NCBI GenBank assembly: GCA_024449915.1
Contig: JAMZAV010003156.1
Span: 1-64,000 of the forward strand
DNA: 64,000 nucleotides
Origin: Sweltsa coloradensis
Lineage: Eukaryota > Arthropoda > Insecta > Plecoptera > Chloroperlidae
Direction of reading: 5' to 3'
Shown piece by piece: positions 53,543 to 64,000 of this stretch (positions are counted from its first letter, which is position 1; every line of letters starts with the position of its first letter). The position numbers and the translations under genes are program-made. The notes beneath the pieces are model-generated. The model was not told where the DNA came from. It did not search any database and saw only the letters and a program-made list of their open reading frames with translations.

Positions 53543-53832
53543 CCCGTCTGGGCCCAGGGTTGGATTGGCCCAGACCATGGCTCTGCTGATTGTAAAAGGC
53601 GAGGGAAGAGATAAATTTCATCTCGCAAACATCAGCCATCAAGTAGGCGAGTCATTCTTGAAACTAGAGGCGAGCTCTGGCGGTCGCCGTCGGTGATACC
53701 TCCCCGTTCCCTTCACGACCTTCCTCTACCCGTGGCTGGTTCTGACCTGCATAGGCCCCTCCTCTCCATATGCCCTAGGGTGGTGTAAGGCATTATGACC
53801 TTACGGTTGACGCGCCCTAATACAAATAAACA
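53543..53832 (+). repeat. Array unit, subfamily 2, lacking the GACGAT tract
   Basis: GGTTGGATTGG and GAGGGAAGAGATAAA. The acidic tract is deleted between CACGACC and TTCCTCTACCCGTGG. Confidence 0.88.
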
Positions 53833-53962
53833 TTTTAAAAACAAAATCAACAAACACAATAATTTATAACTTCAATTATCACAGGCGACGCTAATGAGCA
53901 GCCCTAGTTTCTCACGCGTCGTCGTACTTGTGAGTCGCTGCCATCAAAGAATATATCCTTCC

Positions 53963-54345
53963 CCCGTCTGGGCCTGGGTTGAATTGGCCCGATAGCATGG
54001 CTCTGCTAATCGTACAAGGCGATTCAAGAGAAAAAGTCCACCTCGCAAACATTAGCTTGTAAGAGGGGAGTACATTTCTCCCCAAATTTAGAGGCGAGCT
54101 CTGGCAATCGTCGTCTGGGAAACCTCCCCCCCTTCCTCTACCGTTTCCCTTGACGACCTTTCCCGGCGTCGATGACAATGACACAACGAACGATGACAAA
54201 GACGATGATGACCGCGACGTAAGAAACCCCCTTTCTTCCCCCTACCCGTAAATGGTTCTGACGAGCATGTGCCGGCCTCATCCCTATATATCAACTAGGC
54301 TACAGTGGTGCATTATGACCTGACGGTTGACGCGCCCTTAGTTTA
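53963..54345 (+). repeat. Array unit, full length
   Basis: Follows a leader module (53835-53962). Confidence 0.9.
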
Positions 54346-54387
54346 ATTAAGCTGAAACGAAAAAGAAAATTATGTAATAAACTTAAA

Positions 54388-54760
54388 ACCTTCTATATCG
54401 ACCAGAGTCGATAAAGAAGTTTGGGAAACCTCTATATCGACCAAGGACTGTAATCTCGGCATTCACAGGCCTATAAGACCGTCATTCTAAACTCTTTGAC
54501 TTGTTATTAACAATCGATCGACATTCTATAAGCTCTTAGCTGGCGGTGCATTGTGTTTGGTTGCTAAGGAAAGATTTTTGTTTGTTTACGTTTTTGTTAT
54601 TGATCAGGCCAGACATCGAAGACTCTTTGAAAAGTATTTATTTAGTTTTATATGTTCAAAGTCAACGGTCTTCGTCAAACTAATATTAAATTAAAGTGAA
54701 TAATACAACAGCTGAAGAACAAGTAGAGTTATTGTCTAATGGAATAGTTCACGTTAAAGA
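54388..54760 (+). repeat. Segmental duplicate A2
   Basis: Partner of 48064-48447. Confidence 0.92.
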
Positions 54761-54782
54761 GACAGACAAGTTAGAATAGTCA

Positions 54783-55137
54783 AGGTAGAATAGGCCCAGA
54801 GCATGGCTCTGCTAATCGTAAAAGGCGATTCAAGAGGAAAGTCCACCTCGCAAACATCAGCTAGTAAGAGCGGAGTAACTTACCTCCCCAAACTAGAGGC
54901 GAGCTCTGGCAATCGTCGTCGGGGAATCCTTGCCCCATTCCCCTGACGACCTCCCGGCGACGATGACAATGACACAACGAACGAAGAAAAAAGACGATGA
55001 CGACCGCGACGTGAGAAACCCCCCTTCCTCCCCTTACCCGTGGCTGGTTCTGACCAGCATGGGCCCCTCCTCCCACCCCCTTAGGCTAGAGCGGTGCATT
55101 ATGACCTAACGGTTGACGCCTCCTTAATTCAAATACA
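54783..55137 (+). repeat. Array unit
   Basis: The first 15 bases are missing; the rest is near consensus. Confidence 0.9.
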
Positions 55138-55212
55138 CTTAAACTTGGAACCGTCTGTGGCCCAGTGAGGTGTAGGCTTGTCCTAGGCTCGTGGATAGTC
55201 TTGGGTGACGTC

Positions 55213-55487
55213 CCCGTCTGGGCCCAGGGTTGGATTGGCCCAGAGCATGGCTCTGCTGATTGTAAAAGGCGAGGGAAGAGATAAAGTTCATCTCGCAAAC
55301 ATCAGCTATCAAGTATAGGAGAGTCATCCTTGAAACAAGAGGCGAGCTCTGGCGGTCGCCGTCGGGGACCCCATACCTTCTCTTGACGACCTCCCCGACG
55401 ACGATGACAATGACACAACGAACGATGACATCGACTGGGACGACCGCGACGTGAGAAATTTCCTTTCGTCTCATTACCCGTCCCGCC
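55213..55487 (+). repeat. Array unit, subfamily 2
   Basis: Preceded by the leader at 55166 shared with 50100. Joined directly to the next unit at TACCCGTCCC. Confidence 0.9.
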
Positions 55488-55850
55488 CCCGTCTTGGCCC
55501 GGGGTAGAATTGGCCCAGTGCATGGCTCTGCTAATCGTAAAAAGCGATTCAAGAGAAAAAGTCCACCTCGCAAACATCAGCTAGTAAGAGGGGAGTATAT
55601 TACTTCTTGAAACTAGTGGCAAGCTCTGGCAATCGTCGTCGGAGACCTATAGCCCTCTTCCCTTGAAGACCCCTCGACGACGATGATGACAATGAGACCA
55701 CGAACGATGACAAAGACAATGACGACTGCGACGTGAGAATTCCCCTTTCTTTTTCCCTTACCCGTGACTGGTTCTGACCAGCACGGACCCCTTCCCCTTT
55801 CAGGTTAGAGTGGTGCATTATTACCTAACGGTTGACGCGTCTGTCATAAT
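55488..55850 (+). repeat. Array unit, full length
   Basis: GTCTTGGCCCGGGG variant; tail lost. Confidence 0.9.
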
Positions 55851-56700
55851 TTCTGTCTAATAAAGTTATTTCCTTTTGATTGGACGTCGCAATGATTCTC
55901 GACATCTGATTTTGGGTTTTGTTCTTAAGAGGTATAGTGCTATCTTTTCCCGCCCTTTTCGGGATAGTTACGCTCTTGCGGGGAGGGGGAAGGGAAAAAG
56001 ATAGGCGTGAACAACTAGTCATCCCCACCGAAACTAAACATGGAGCCGAGAGGGGTAACGCACCGACAAACAGCCCCTTATCTGATTTTTTTGCGTGCCC
56101 AACTCAACTCCGTCGACGATAGCTCTGTCAAGGTCAATTTAAACTTGCCGGCAACGTTATAGTGGATGCATGCGAAGATAAAATATCAAATCCAGTTGTA
56201 ATTACTATCCAAAAGTTTTTCTGGTGTATGGAATGATTAACATTGTTATAATTTATAATTGTATATTTTACACAGAACGCCTAACCAAAATTTTGTTTTC
56301 TCCCGTGACAATGAAATACTTAATTTTATTAGGATTGACAGTTGAATAATGGTTACATGTACAAGTGATGCAATATACAACACAATCAATATAAGTAACG
56401 TTTATAAAAATATCAACTCTATGTTCTAAACACTAATCATCTCAATACAATACTGGGGGAAATACTCCACGAATCCCGTTTGCGATTAAAACTTATGACG
56501 CTAGTTCCATAAGCTATAACGTCATAAACCCATGACAAGAGTATTCTTTGTTGTATGCAGTGTTCTATCGCATATTTATTACATACAGAGGCGGAGGTTC
56601 TCTGTTCGAACCCTAGTGTTTGTTGTTCATTCAAATGCATTCAAATGTTTCACTTTAATTCAATTAAACGCTAACATTGCGTAATATATTATTTACACAA
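55851..56700. other. Non-array region, unassigned
   Basis: Contains TTTCCCGCCCTTTTCGGGAT and nearby GC words at 55945-56000. A B-box-like GGGTTCGAACAG lies on minus at 56606-56617. No gene supported. Confidence 0.35.
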
Positions 56701-56713
56701 TCACTCTTTGGGA

Positions 56714-56802
56714 TATAAAAGGCAGAGGGTGCATCCACAAGCGGCCCAGTCCTCAGAGACGTTTTTGAATACCGTCCATGCCCATTATTTCCGATTTACG
56801 AG
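56714..56802 (+). promoter_or_regulatory. TATA-box promoter with short first coding exon
   Basis: TATAAAAGG at 56714-56722. A CCAGTCC initiator-like A at 56748 is 34 bases downstream. ATG at 56778 opens eight codons (MPIISDLR), and the exon ends at CGAG|GTAAGC (56802), a strong donor. The arrangement matches an arthropod first exon. The rest of the gene was not found in the window. Confidence 0.4.
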
Positions 56803-58261
56803 GTAAGCAACTGCGGCTTCGCGATCGTGACCGTTTTCTTAAAAGTATGTATATGTGGTTTTTTGTATTCAGATACACTCGTAATTAGCATGGGTAGGTA
56901 AAGTAGCCTACTTATAAAACATCTACGAGTTGGACAATAACCAGAAAAACACAGCACAGCCATACAAAACCGCATAAAAAATATCCCCGCGTCTGAGGAA
57001 GAGAGCCACTTTAAAAAAAATGGTAGGCATAATCATTTTTTGGAGTGTTTTTATTTAATATATCTTGCGGTCTAAACATCTTTTTTGATCATGTAATTAT
57101 ATATAATGTCTATCGTATTCAGATATGAAGTGAATTTAATTACTTTAGAGAAAGGGCAATCACACTCAAATGTGTAAGTCATTATATGCTTTATGCTACG
57201 TGCCCACGTACACGCAAAATATATAGGCCTACCTCAGAACGTTATTCCCTTAGTAAACAAAGTTATTTTTTACACACAACAAAGATAAATAGAACGTATT
57301 TTCACATAAGGATTTCCACATTAAACAGAATTTTAAATTTGTCAATAAATTATACCGGATACACAAGATAAAAATCAAAAAAAAAAAGTTAGTGGTCGTT
57401 TGAGACTCCGGATACATATAGGCTAAATACATTGCAAATATCGCAAACAAAACCACGAAAAAAAACTCTTAGTTTTAAAAATGCGTCACGCATATAGGCA
57501 TGTGCTATACTCGTGAGTTAGGATTTTACACATTATTTACATTAGAGAATTCTTATTTACACGTGTGCACATATAGAATGAGGTACATTGAGTTCAACTG
57601 TATATGCACTTTCACGTACACTCGCGACGAAATACGTTAGTAATGTGATGTGTGACATACTTTACACGCTCGCCTCTAGTGTCTACTATAACAAATAAAC
57701 GCAGGTCCCAATAATGATATATTAAAAAAACGGGGAAAACTGACGATAACGATTGGGTACATTGGAAGAATAACAAACCCTACGGTGCAGGGAATTAAGG
57801 CATATTTTTAGTAATCATAATAACTCAATACATTTTAACTTACTTCCCCCAAGCAATGATTAGGATACTTTACCCAGAACAATATTAAAACGTAATTTTT
57901 TTTTAAATGATCTGAACAATTCTTGGAATCATCAAGGTTCATAAGTGACCATGTGATATAATAATATGCCTCCCACTGTCAGGGGTAAATGGGCTATGTA
58001 CGAGAAATAAGAATTAAAATTTTATCAGAGAAAACAACAGAATGAATTATATTCGGATGATTCTCCCTGTAGTTTCGTCAAGTTTCGGAAGAACTGCAAT
58101 TGAAACGCTCAGCGTGGTTTTAAAAACGCGACCAAGCACCTATGCATGATATCATTATCGTACTGGTAATCAAAACAATTGTTACAATGCCGGATTTAAA
58201 AAATATACAAATCATAAATTTCAAGCAACGAGAGTCTTCCCACACAGTTTAAAGATCTCAT
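56803..58261. other. Low-repeat AT-rich region, no recognised exon
   Basis: If the 56714 promoter is real this would be intron. There are short frames at 57186-57371 (+) and 57250-57456 (-) without support. Confidence 0.4.
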
Positions 58262-58560
58262 TTCAGTGACGAACCGACGACGCCATCGATTGACGAAATA
58301 ATCGGACATTTGAAATAGTAGTTCACAGATGTCCACGATTCATTCGCGGATGAGTCAGCGTAGATATAACTACTTCGGAACAACCATTTACAACTTGTTA
58401 GTGCTTCGTTGCTAAGACGGTTTCAAAGCCCCACTCAGTGCAGTGGATGTAAAGCGATACCCTGCCTATAGATTATGGGTTGATTCAAATTTGGGGAAAC
58501 GAACCACGAAACCCTTTTGCTATATGGAAGCGGAGACGCTATCTTTAGACAAACAAGACA
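58262..58560 (-). mobile_element. SINE-A (-), ancient copy
   Basis: Diverged but collinear: GACGACGCCATCGATTGACG, TTCGCGGATGAGTCAGCG, TGCTTCGTTGCTAAGACGG and TATGGAAGCGGAGACGC match the family in order. Confidence 0.65.
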
Positions 58561-58629
58561 CAAACATTACCACTAAGCAGACTTGCTTGCCCCCATGCAG
58601 ATTAATGAAATGAAATATTCTGTAATAAT

Positions 58630-58705
58630 AGGTTAAGACGCCTGTCTGGAATGCGGGAGATCCGTGGTTTGATTCCCGGTTGGGGCGGACTTTTTTAATT
58701 TCCCG
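58630..58705 (+). mobile_element. SINE-C head
   Basis: GGTTAAGACGCCTGTCTGGA and ATGCGGGAGATCCGTGGTTT, then GATTCCCGG. Followed by a TTTTTTAATTTC tail. Confidence 0.65.
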
Positions 58706-59089
58706 AATTTTAGTAAATATAAATAAAAATAATAATTCAACCATTACGTAGTGCATGGGTGATGTCTGTCCTATGGATATGACCTGTCGAAAGGCCCGCC
58801 TACCGTGCGTTAGCAAACGATGTTATTTTCTTATCGTGCTGAAAGAACGCTCTAGCGCTATCTAAAAATAGAATAAATGTTTTAGATAAATATAATAACA
58901 TAGACTTATCGTAAACAATATTTGCTTAGTTTCTTTCAACGGGGTAATTATGAAAATTGGTTGAATGGGAGCATCACAAACCTTGCATTGCGAGAATCAA
59001 AATTTTAATCTACTAATTAAAGAACGCGATATACCCTAATATTTATGCAGTTTCAAATTCTGATATCGTCCGTGGTCGCACATATTGTA
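58706..59089. other. Unassigned
   Basis: No feature seen. Confidence 0.4.
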
Positions 59090-59255
59090 AAAGTATGGGA
59101 CGCTGGCAAATTACACTAGGAGGACGCGGATTCGAATCCGCACAAGGGATACCTAGGTTATCTTATCTGTAATAATTGTTCTTCACTCTCGTCTATCACC
59201 CCTCTTTTGTCCGAATAGCTAATGGTAATAAAAGTGACGTTGAGCAACAATAATC
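59090..59255 (+). mobile_element. tRNA-headed SINE sharing the tail of the 5S SINE
   Basis: The head ends with B box GGATTCGAATCCGC. The tail (TTCACTCTCGTCTATCACC, GAATAGCTAATGGTAATA, GACGTTGAGCAACAATAATC) is homologous to the last 100 bases of the SINE at 35266-35682. Confidence 0.65.
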
Positions 59256-59974
59256 ATAATTAATTTCTGATAGCGAATATTATAGAATTCTCACGAGTCA
59301 CGACGCGATGTAAAAAGCTGTAAGCAAACCTCAAATAACAGATTGTGATTATGTAATCCCGATGACAAGCACATCCGGGGTCCGATCCCGCCCACATTTC
59401 CTCCCCTACTTGTTTCGAACAGACACGATCGAATTTCACTAGAGAGCGCCCAATGGAGCCAAAAGTGTTTCTTTGCAAGGCGTTTCGTACTTTTCAAACT
59501 ACGTCTACTTTTTCGTCCGATTTCAAAATATGTTTTTTTTATTTTACTCAGAAATGAACTGTTATTCTACGTACATGGCCTGATTTCCCAAATTTACTTC
59601 CCCTTTGGTCACACAAGAGCAGTAAACTTTGACCGGAAATGAACATTTTCTATGGACTTTGAGGACTCGTGGTGGAAATGTTATGACTAAAATGAACAAA
59701 AGGCTATGACGAGAAATAAGAATTTAGTTATCTATCCAGAGGAAAAAACAAATTGAAAAAATAATGATTTCCCTGTCCCCTAGTTTGAAAAGTACGAAGT
59801 CTGCACATGGCACGATCGGAGTGGTATTTAAATCGCACCCCAAACCTCTTAAATCAATTTCTTAAGTCTGAATCAAACTATAACAATTTAACACGTAAAT
59901 CCTATCCTCTTTGGACTAAACCAATTTGTAGGAACTGGGCCTAGCGGTTCACGTGCTTTCAACCCATTTTTTTC
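59256..59974. other. Unassigned
   Basis: Minus frames at 59260-59497. A minus B-box-like GGGATCGGACCCC lies at 59377-59389 but no tRNA fold. No gene. Confidence 0.35.
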
Positions 59975-60120
59975 TAAAACATTAATCAACAAACACAAAA
60001 CCAACTCAATAATTTATATCTTCTATTATCACAGGCGGCGCCAATAAGCAGCCCTAGTTTCTCATACGTCGTCGTTCTTGCTGCTCTCAGCACAGCTCCA
60101 GTCTTCAAAGAATATCTTGT
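59975..60120 (+). repeat. Array leader module
   Basis: Homologous to 53835-53962 (AATCAACAAACACAAAACC, TATCACAGGCGGCGCC, AGCAGCCCTAGTTTCTCA). Confidence 0.75.
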
Positions 60121-60599
60121 TCCATGGTTCGTGGTCTTTATTTCGAAATTCCTCCAAAACTTGACGCCCACCCTAATTACGATATCAACCCGGAAGTGTC
60201 TGTGGTCTATATCTTCGGTAAAAATAAATAAATAATCAAGCCACTAGAGATTTCTCGCAACTTTTGATCTCTTCGACTTCTCCCAATTTAAATTCGCCCG
60301 ACGCGGAAATGTTTGCGTTCGAGGAATGTTAAATCTCACGCATGCGCACTAGCTATACTTGCGCGCACAGATGCGAGTAAGCGTCCGTGACAATTACATG
60401 CGGTAATGAATACAATTACATTGTCTTGCGTAATTAATAATATAGTTTACACGGCGCGGACGAAAGTAAAAGTGAGGGGTTATTACAACAAGTTGTAAGC
60501 GAATCTTCACGGTTTGTGTTACATTATACTCGTTGCTCTTATCAAGTTCGCATTGAGGAAGTTGGCTCAATAAAATGCAATTATTAAACGTTACCGGGG
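60121..60599. other. Unassigned, CpG-bearing at 60285-60380
   Basis: TCGCCCGACGCGGAAATG and ACGCATGCGCACTAGC suggest a promoter-like pocket with an NRF-1-type GCATGCGCA word. No exon seen. Confidence 0.3.
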
Positions 60600-60820
60600 A
60601 AAAACCTCACATGGACGTTGCGGATACCGGATGCTAGAATAGTATTCTCTATAGGCTACATCTAAAATCATTCTTAAATAAACATTTTTATTTTAATACA
60701 TTATACAAAGGCAACAAAAATAATTTATTAACTATTGTATTGCGGTGCAAAACTTAACCTACCCGGTTGACGCGCCCTAGTTTCTCACGTCATCCTTTTC
60801 TTGGGACTTCTCTACTCATC
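60600..60820 (+). repeat. Array leader module
   Basis: GGATGCTAGAATAGTATTCT and CTATAGG match 61865-61910; ends GCGCCCTAGTTTCTCACGTC. Confidence 0.75.
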
Positions 60821-61195
60821 CCCGTCTGGGCCCGGGGTAGAATTGGCCCAGAGCATGGCTCTGCTAATCGTAAGAAGGTGATTCAAGAGAAAAAGTCCAC
60901 CTCGCAAACATCAGCTAGTTTGAAGGGTAGTATTTTACTCCCCGAAACTAGAGGCGAGCTCTGGCAATCGTCGTCGGGGACCTTGCCCCCTTCCCTTGAC
61001 GACCCCCCGGCGACGATGACAATGACACAACGAACGATGACAAAGACGATGACGACCGCGACGTGAGAAACCCCCCTTCCTCCCCTTACCCGTGGCTGGT
61101 TCTGACCAGCATGGGCCCCTCCTCCCCAACCCCCCTTAGGCTAGAGTGGTGCATTATGACCTAACGGTTGACGCGTCCTTAATCCAAATAAACCA
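60821..61195 (+). repeat. Array unit, full length, near consensus
   Basis: Differs by GTAAGAAGGTGATTC in the head. Confidence 0.92.
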
Positions 61196-61989
61196 AAAAC
61201 CCTTGACGACCCCCCGGCGACGATGACAATGACAAAGACGATGACGACCGCGACGTGAGAAACCCCCCTTCCTCCCCCTTACCCGTGGCTGGTTCTGACC
61301 AGCATGGGCTCCTCCTCCCCACCCCCCTTAGGCTAGAGTGGTGCATTATTACCTAACGGTTGACCCGTCCTTAATCCAAATTAAACTAAAAAAATCTCGC
61401 AAACATCAGATTGTATGTAGGGGAGTTCTGGCAATCGTCGAGGAACTTGCCCCCTTCCCTTGACGACCATCCCGACGACGACAACGATGACAACGATGAC
61501 GAAGACGATGACGACCACGACGTGGAGAACCCCCTTCCTCCCCTTACCCGTGGCTGGTTCTGACCAGCATGGTTCCCTCCTTCCCACCCCCCTTAGGCTA
61601 GAGTGGTGCATTATGACTTAACGGTTGACGCGTCCTTAATCCAAATAAACCAAAAAAAAAAACAAAGACGATGACGATCGCGACGTGAGAAACCCCCTTT
61701 TTCCCCCTTTACCCGTGGCTTGTTGACCAGCATGGGCACGTGAGAAACCCCCCTTCCTCCCCTTTCCCGTGGCTGGTTCTGACTAGCATGGGCCCCTCCC
61801 CCCCCCCTAGGCTAGAGTGGTGCATTATGACCTAACGGTTGACGCGTCCGTAATCCAAATAAACGGATGCCGGATGCTAAAATAGTATTCTCTATAGGCC
61901 CACATCTAAAATCATTCTCATCTTTACTTCTTTATTTTATTACAATATACAAAGGCAAAAACAAATTTACGTTTGACGCGCCCTATAGT

Positions 61990-62150
61990 ATCTCCACGTC
62001 TGTTCGGACGTAATTCCGACGTTAATGTCCGAGGACTCTTTAAGAGGACTCAAAAGAAAAACTTCGGGAAAAAAACCTTCAGTCAGGATGGCCGGTCTCG
62101 ACAGGATTGAACCAGGTACCTCCCGACTCAGCCAAACACTGTCGGCATGA
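61990..62150 (-). mobile_element. SINE-B (-)
   Basis: Reverse complement of the SINE-B body and head; B box decayed (GGTTCAATCCTG). Confidence 0.7.
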
Positions 62151-62220
62151 GCTTCCAAGTGATCCAGACTTTACCTCTGCGTTCTGCGTCAAAGCCTGGT
62201 TTTCTCGAGCTCGACCAAGA

Positions 62221-62527
62221 GTCTGTCTGTATCCCCTCGCGCGGGCTACGAACCCAGGCGTGGTCGCCAGTGAAGGCTGGTGAGCTCGGGTCTGGGATTT
62301 CACCGGCCCCACCAGCAGGTGTCTGTCTGTATCCCCTCGCGCGGGCTTACGAACCCAGGCGTGGTCGCCAGTGAAGGCTGGTGAGCTCGGGTCTGGGATG
62401 TCACCGCGCTCAGCCAGCAGGTGTCTGTGTGTATCCCCCTCGCGCGGGCTACGACCCCAGGCGTGGTCGCCAGTAAAGGCTGGTGAGCTCGGGTCTGGGA
62501 TTTCACCGCGCTCAGCCAGCAGGTGTC
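62221..62527 (+). repeat. 101-bp tandem repeat, three copies
   Basis: Units begin GTCTGTCTGTATCCCCTCGC at 62221 and 62321 and a variant at 62423. Shared GGCGTGGTCGCCAGTGAAGG and AGCTCGGGTCTGGGAT. Confidence 0.93.
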
Positions 62528-62607
62528 TTGTGTGTTACGTAAGAGCGCCGTGGACACGAACTAGGTATAGTGACGTAGCAGCCAGGCTGAGGGGTGGACA
62601 AACACCA

Positions 62608-62975
62608 GTCTTGACCCAGAGCATGCATGGCTCTGCTAATCGTAACAGGCGATTCAAGAGAAAAAGTCCACCTCGCAAACATCAGATAGTATGATGGGTA
62701 GTATTTTACTACCCGAAAATAGAGGCGAGTTCTGTCAATCGTCGTTGGGGACCTTGCCCCTTCCCTTGACGACCCTTCGACGACGATGGTGACAATGATA
62801 TCACGACAATGACGAAGACAATGACGACCGTGACGTGAGAACCCCCCTTTCCTCCCCTTTTCAGTGGCTGGTTCTGACCAGCATGGGCTCCTTCCCCCCC
62901 CCCCCCCCCTTAGGCTAGAGTGATGCATTATGACCTAACGGTTCACGCGTCCTTAATAATAATAATAAAACAAAA
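62608..62975 (+). repeat. Array unit
   Basis: The 5' 25 bases are replaced; otherwise complete. C-run of 15 at 62895. Confidence 0.9.
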
Positions 62976-62989
62976 ACATTCAAATAAAT

Positions 62990-63189
62990 AACTTTTGTTT
63001 TGCTATTACTATCATCATCATGATCATTTTATTTTCTTATGTATAGGCTGCACTTAGAAAACTATATAATCATCAACACACCATTAATCATCTCATTAAC
63101 TTCAAAATCCCATTTGGCGCAATATGACCTAACCGTTTTAAAGCGCCCTAGTTTTTTCACGTCGTCTTGAAAAATAGGTATATTAACTT
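62990..63189 (+). repeat. Array leader module
   Basis: Matches 2218-2395 at the other end of the window. Confidence 0.75.
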
Positions 63190-63570
63190 GTCTGGGCCCG
63201 GGGTAGAGTTGGCCCAGAGCATGGCTATGCTAATCGTACGAGGCGATTTAATAGAAAAAGTCCACTTTGCAAACATCAGCTATAGTAGGCCTATGAAGGG
63301 TAGTATTTTACTCCCCGAAAATAGAGGCGAGCTCTGGCAATCATCGTCGTGAATCTTGCCCCCTTCCTTTTACGACCCCTTTGACGACGATGACGACAAT
63401 GAGCCTACGAACGATGACGAAGACAATGACGACCGCGACGTGAGAACCCCCCAATTTCCTCTCCTTTCGTGGTGGGTTTTGACCAGCTGGGTCCTCGTCC
63501 CCATATCACCAGGCAGAGTGCGCATTAGACCTAACGGTGACGCACCCTCAACTCATCAACTTCAATACGT
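63190..63570 (+). repeat. Array unit, last copy
   Basis: Diverged 3' half (TTTCGTGGTGGGTTTTGACC). The A-tail is lost. Confidence 0.88.
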
Positions 63571-64000
63571 TTTAAGTTATGGTACCTCCTACGCTGCCCA
63601 TAACACCTTGCTTAGTAACTAAAAAATTTATAATGTCACCTTATTGTAGTTTAACAAGAACAACCTTTCCAGCTTCCAAACCTTTTCCCGTTAACAAATA
63701 ATAAATAATTCCAAGGGCCCTATGATGAATACCGTAACGTAAACTATACTTTTCCGGCGGTTATGAGGCTCGCTCGCGCTAGGATTAACAATGGGAGTCT
63801 GCATCAAGTTCACCGGCCCGGGGAATGTCCGGCCCATGTGCGCTCGCTGTACTGACGGTTTCCTAATCCACCGTCAAAGTTGAACCGTCATATTCTGGGA
63901 AGTTGCTCAATCCTGGGAAACCTTAGAGCCAGGGTGGTTTTACACTTATTGGGGCTCATTTGCAGGGGGCGGATTTGGGGAATAGGGGGAGGGGGGGCAG
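63571..64000. other. Unassigned end of window
   Basis: No array sequence. CpG words at 63760-63840 (GAGGCTCGCTCGCGC). Nothing callable. Confidence 0.4.

Larger units (their letters stand above)
42150..63570 (+). repeat. One-orientation array of a tRNA-Ser-headed repeat unit
   Basis: About 30 whole or partial copies of a 365-375 base unit, all on plus. Order within a unit: CCCGTCTGGGCCCGGGG; A-box-like TGGCCCAGAGCATGG with hairpin CAGAGC-ATG-GCTCTG; TGCTAATCG (as in tRNA-Ser GCU); B-box-like GCGATTCAAGAG; CACCTCGCAAACATCAGC; hairpin GGGGAGTATATTACTCCCC; GAGGCGAGCTCTGG; the GACGATGAC tract; CGACCGCGACGTGAG; hairpin GCTGGT-TCTG-ACCAGC; a C-run; GCATTATGACCTAACGGTTG; ACGCGTCCTTAATCC; A-rich tail AAATAAACAAAA. 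Partial copies not listed separately: 42150-42278, 42282-42316, 42925-43117, 43515-43700, 43706-43990, 43998-44150, 46305-46420, 48450-48535, 50776-50840, 51018-51258, 52190-52550, 61196-61388, 61390-61650, 61660-61868. Confidence 0.92.

Overview
This window looks like one repeat-saturated stretch of a large animal genome, most likely an arthropod and plausibly a hemipteran insect. The signs are animal-type splice sites and promoters, Jockey/I-type and other non-LTR retrotransposon debris, hAT, pogo/Tigger and Helitron-type transposons, several Pol III-derived SINE families, and a THAP zinc-finger exon of a kind I associate with insects. The species call is inference. There are no operons, genuine tRNA or rRNA genes, or CRISPR arrays.

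Layout. 0-5.3 kb: an unassigned 141-residue ORF, SINEs, two RNase H fragments and a long foldback repeat. 5.3-10.7 kb: the only clear host-type gene, an intronless mitochondrial carrier of the SLC25A32 (folate/FAD) type, followed by an exon-like block and hAT elements, in sequence rich in the word TAGGCCTA. 10.7-15.3 kb: a hAT copy and a SINE inserted inside a SINE. 15.3-20 kb: a nest of transposons up to four levels deep, with outer boundaries fixed by target-site duplications. 20-37.8 kb: Helentron-like elements, SINEs (one 5S-rRNA-headed copy with a 13-base target duplication), retrotransposon fragments, a 490-base palindrome and a 255-base triplication. 38.0-41.6 kb: a Helentron-like element split by a 2.94-kb element with 14-base inverted ends. 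That element carries a THAP-domain first exon reading inward from one end and a second, unidentified spliced gene start reading inward from the other. 42.15-63.57 kb: about 30 copies, nearly all on the plus strand, of a 365-375 base unit with a tRNA-Ser-like head, a GA-rich Asp/Asn-coding tract, a C-run and an A-rich tail. These copies sit among larger local duplications and several promoter or first-exon-like segments.

How the parts relate. The carrier is the only coding sequence I would call functional with any confidence, and even it has a compensated pair of one-base indels that scrambles about 27 residues. Most other open frames are by-products of repeats. The two most unusual objects are the 38.6-41.5 kb element, which may be an internally deleted member of an undescribed transposon family, and the one-orientation cluster at 42-63.6 kb, which looks like a retroposon turned into a complex tandem array. 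Coordinates of repeat edges are read by eye and may be off by a few bases unless a target duplication is quoted.
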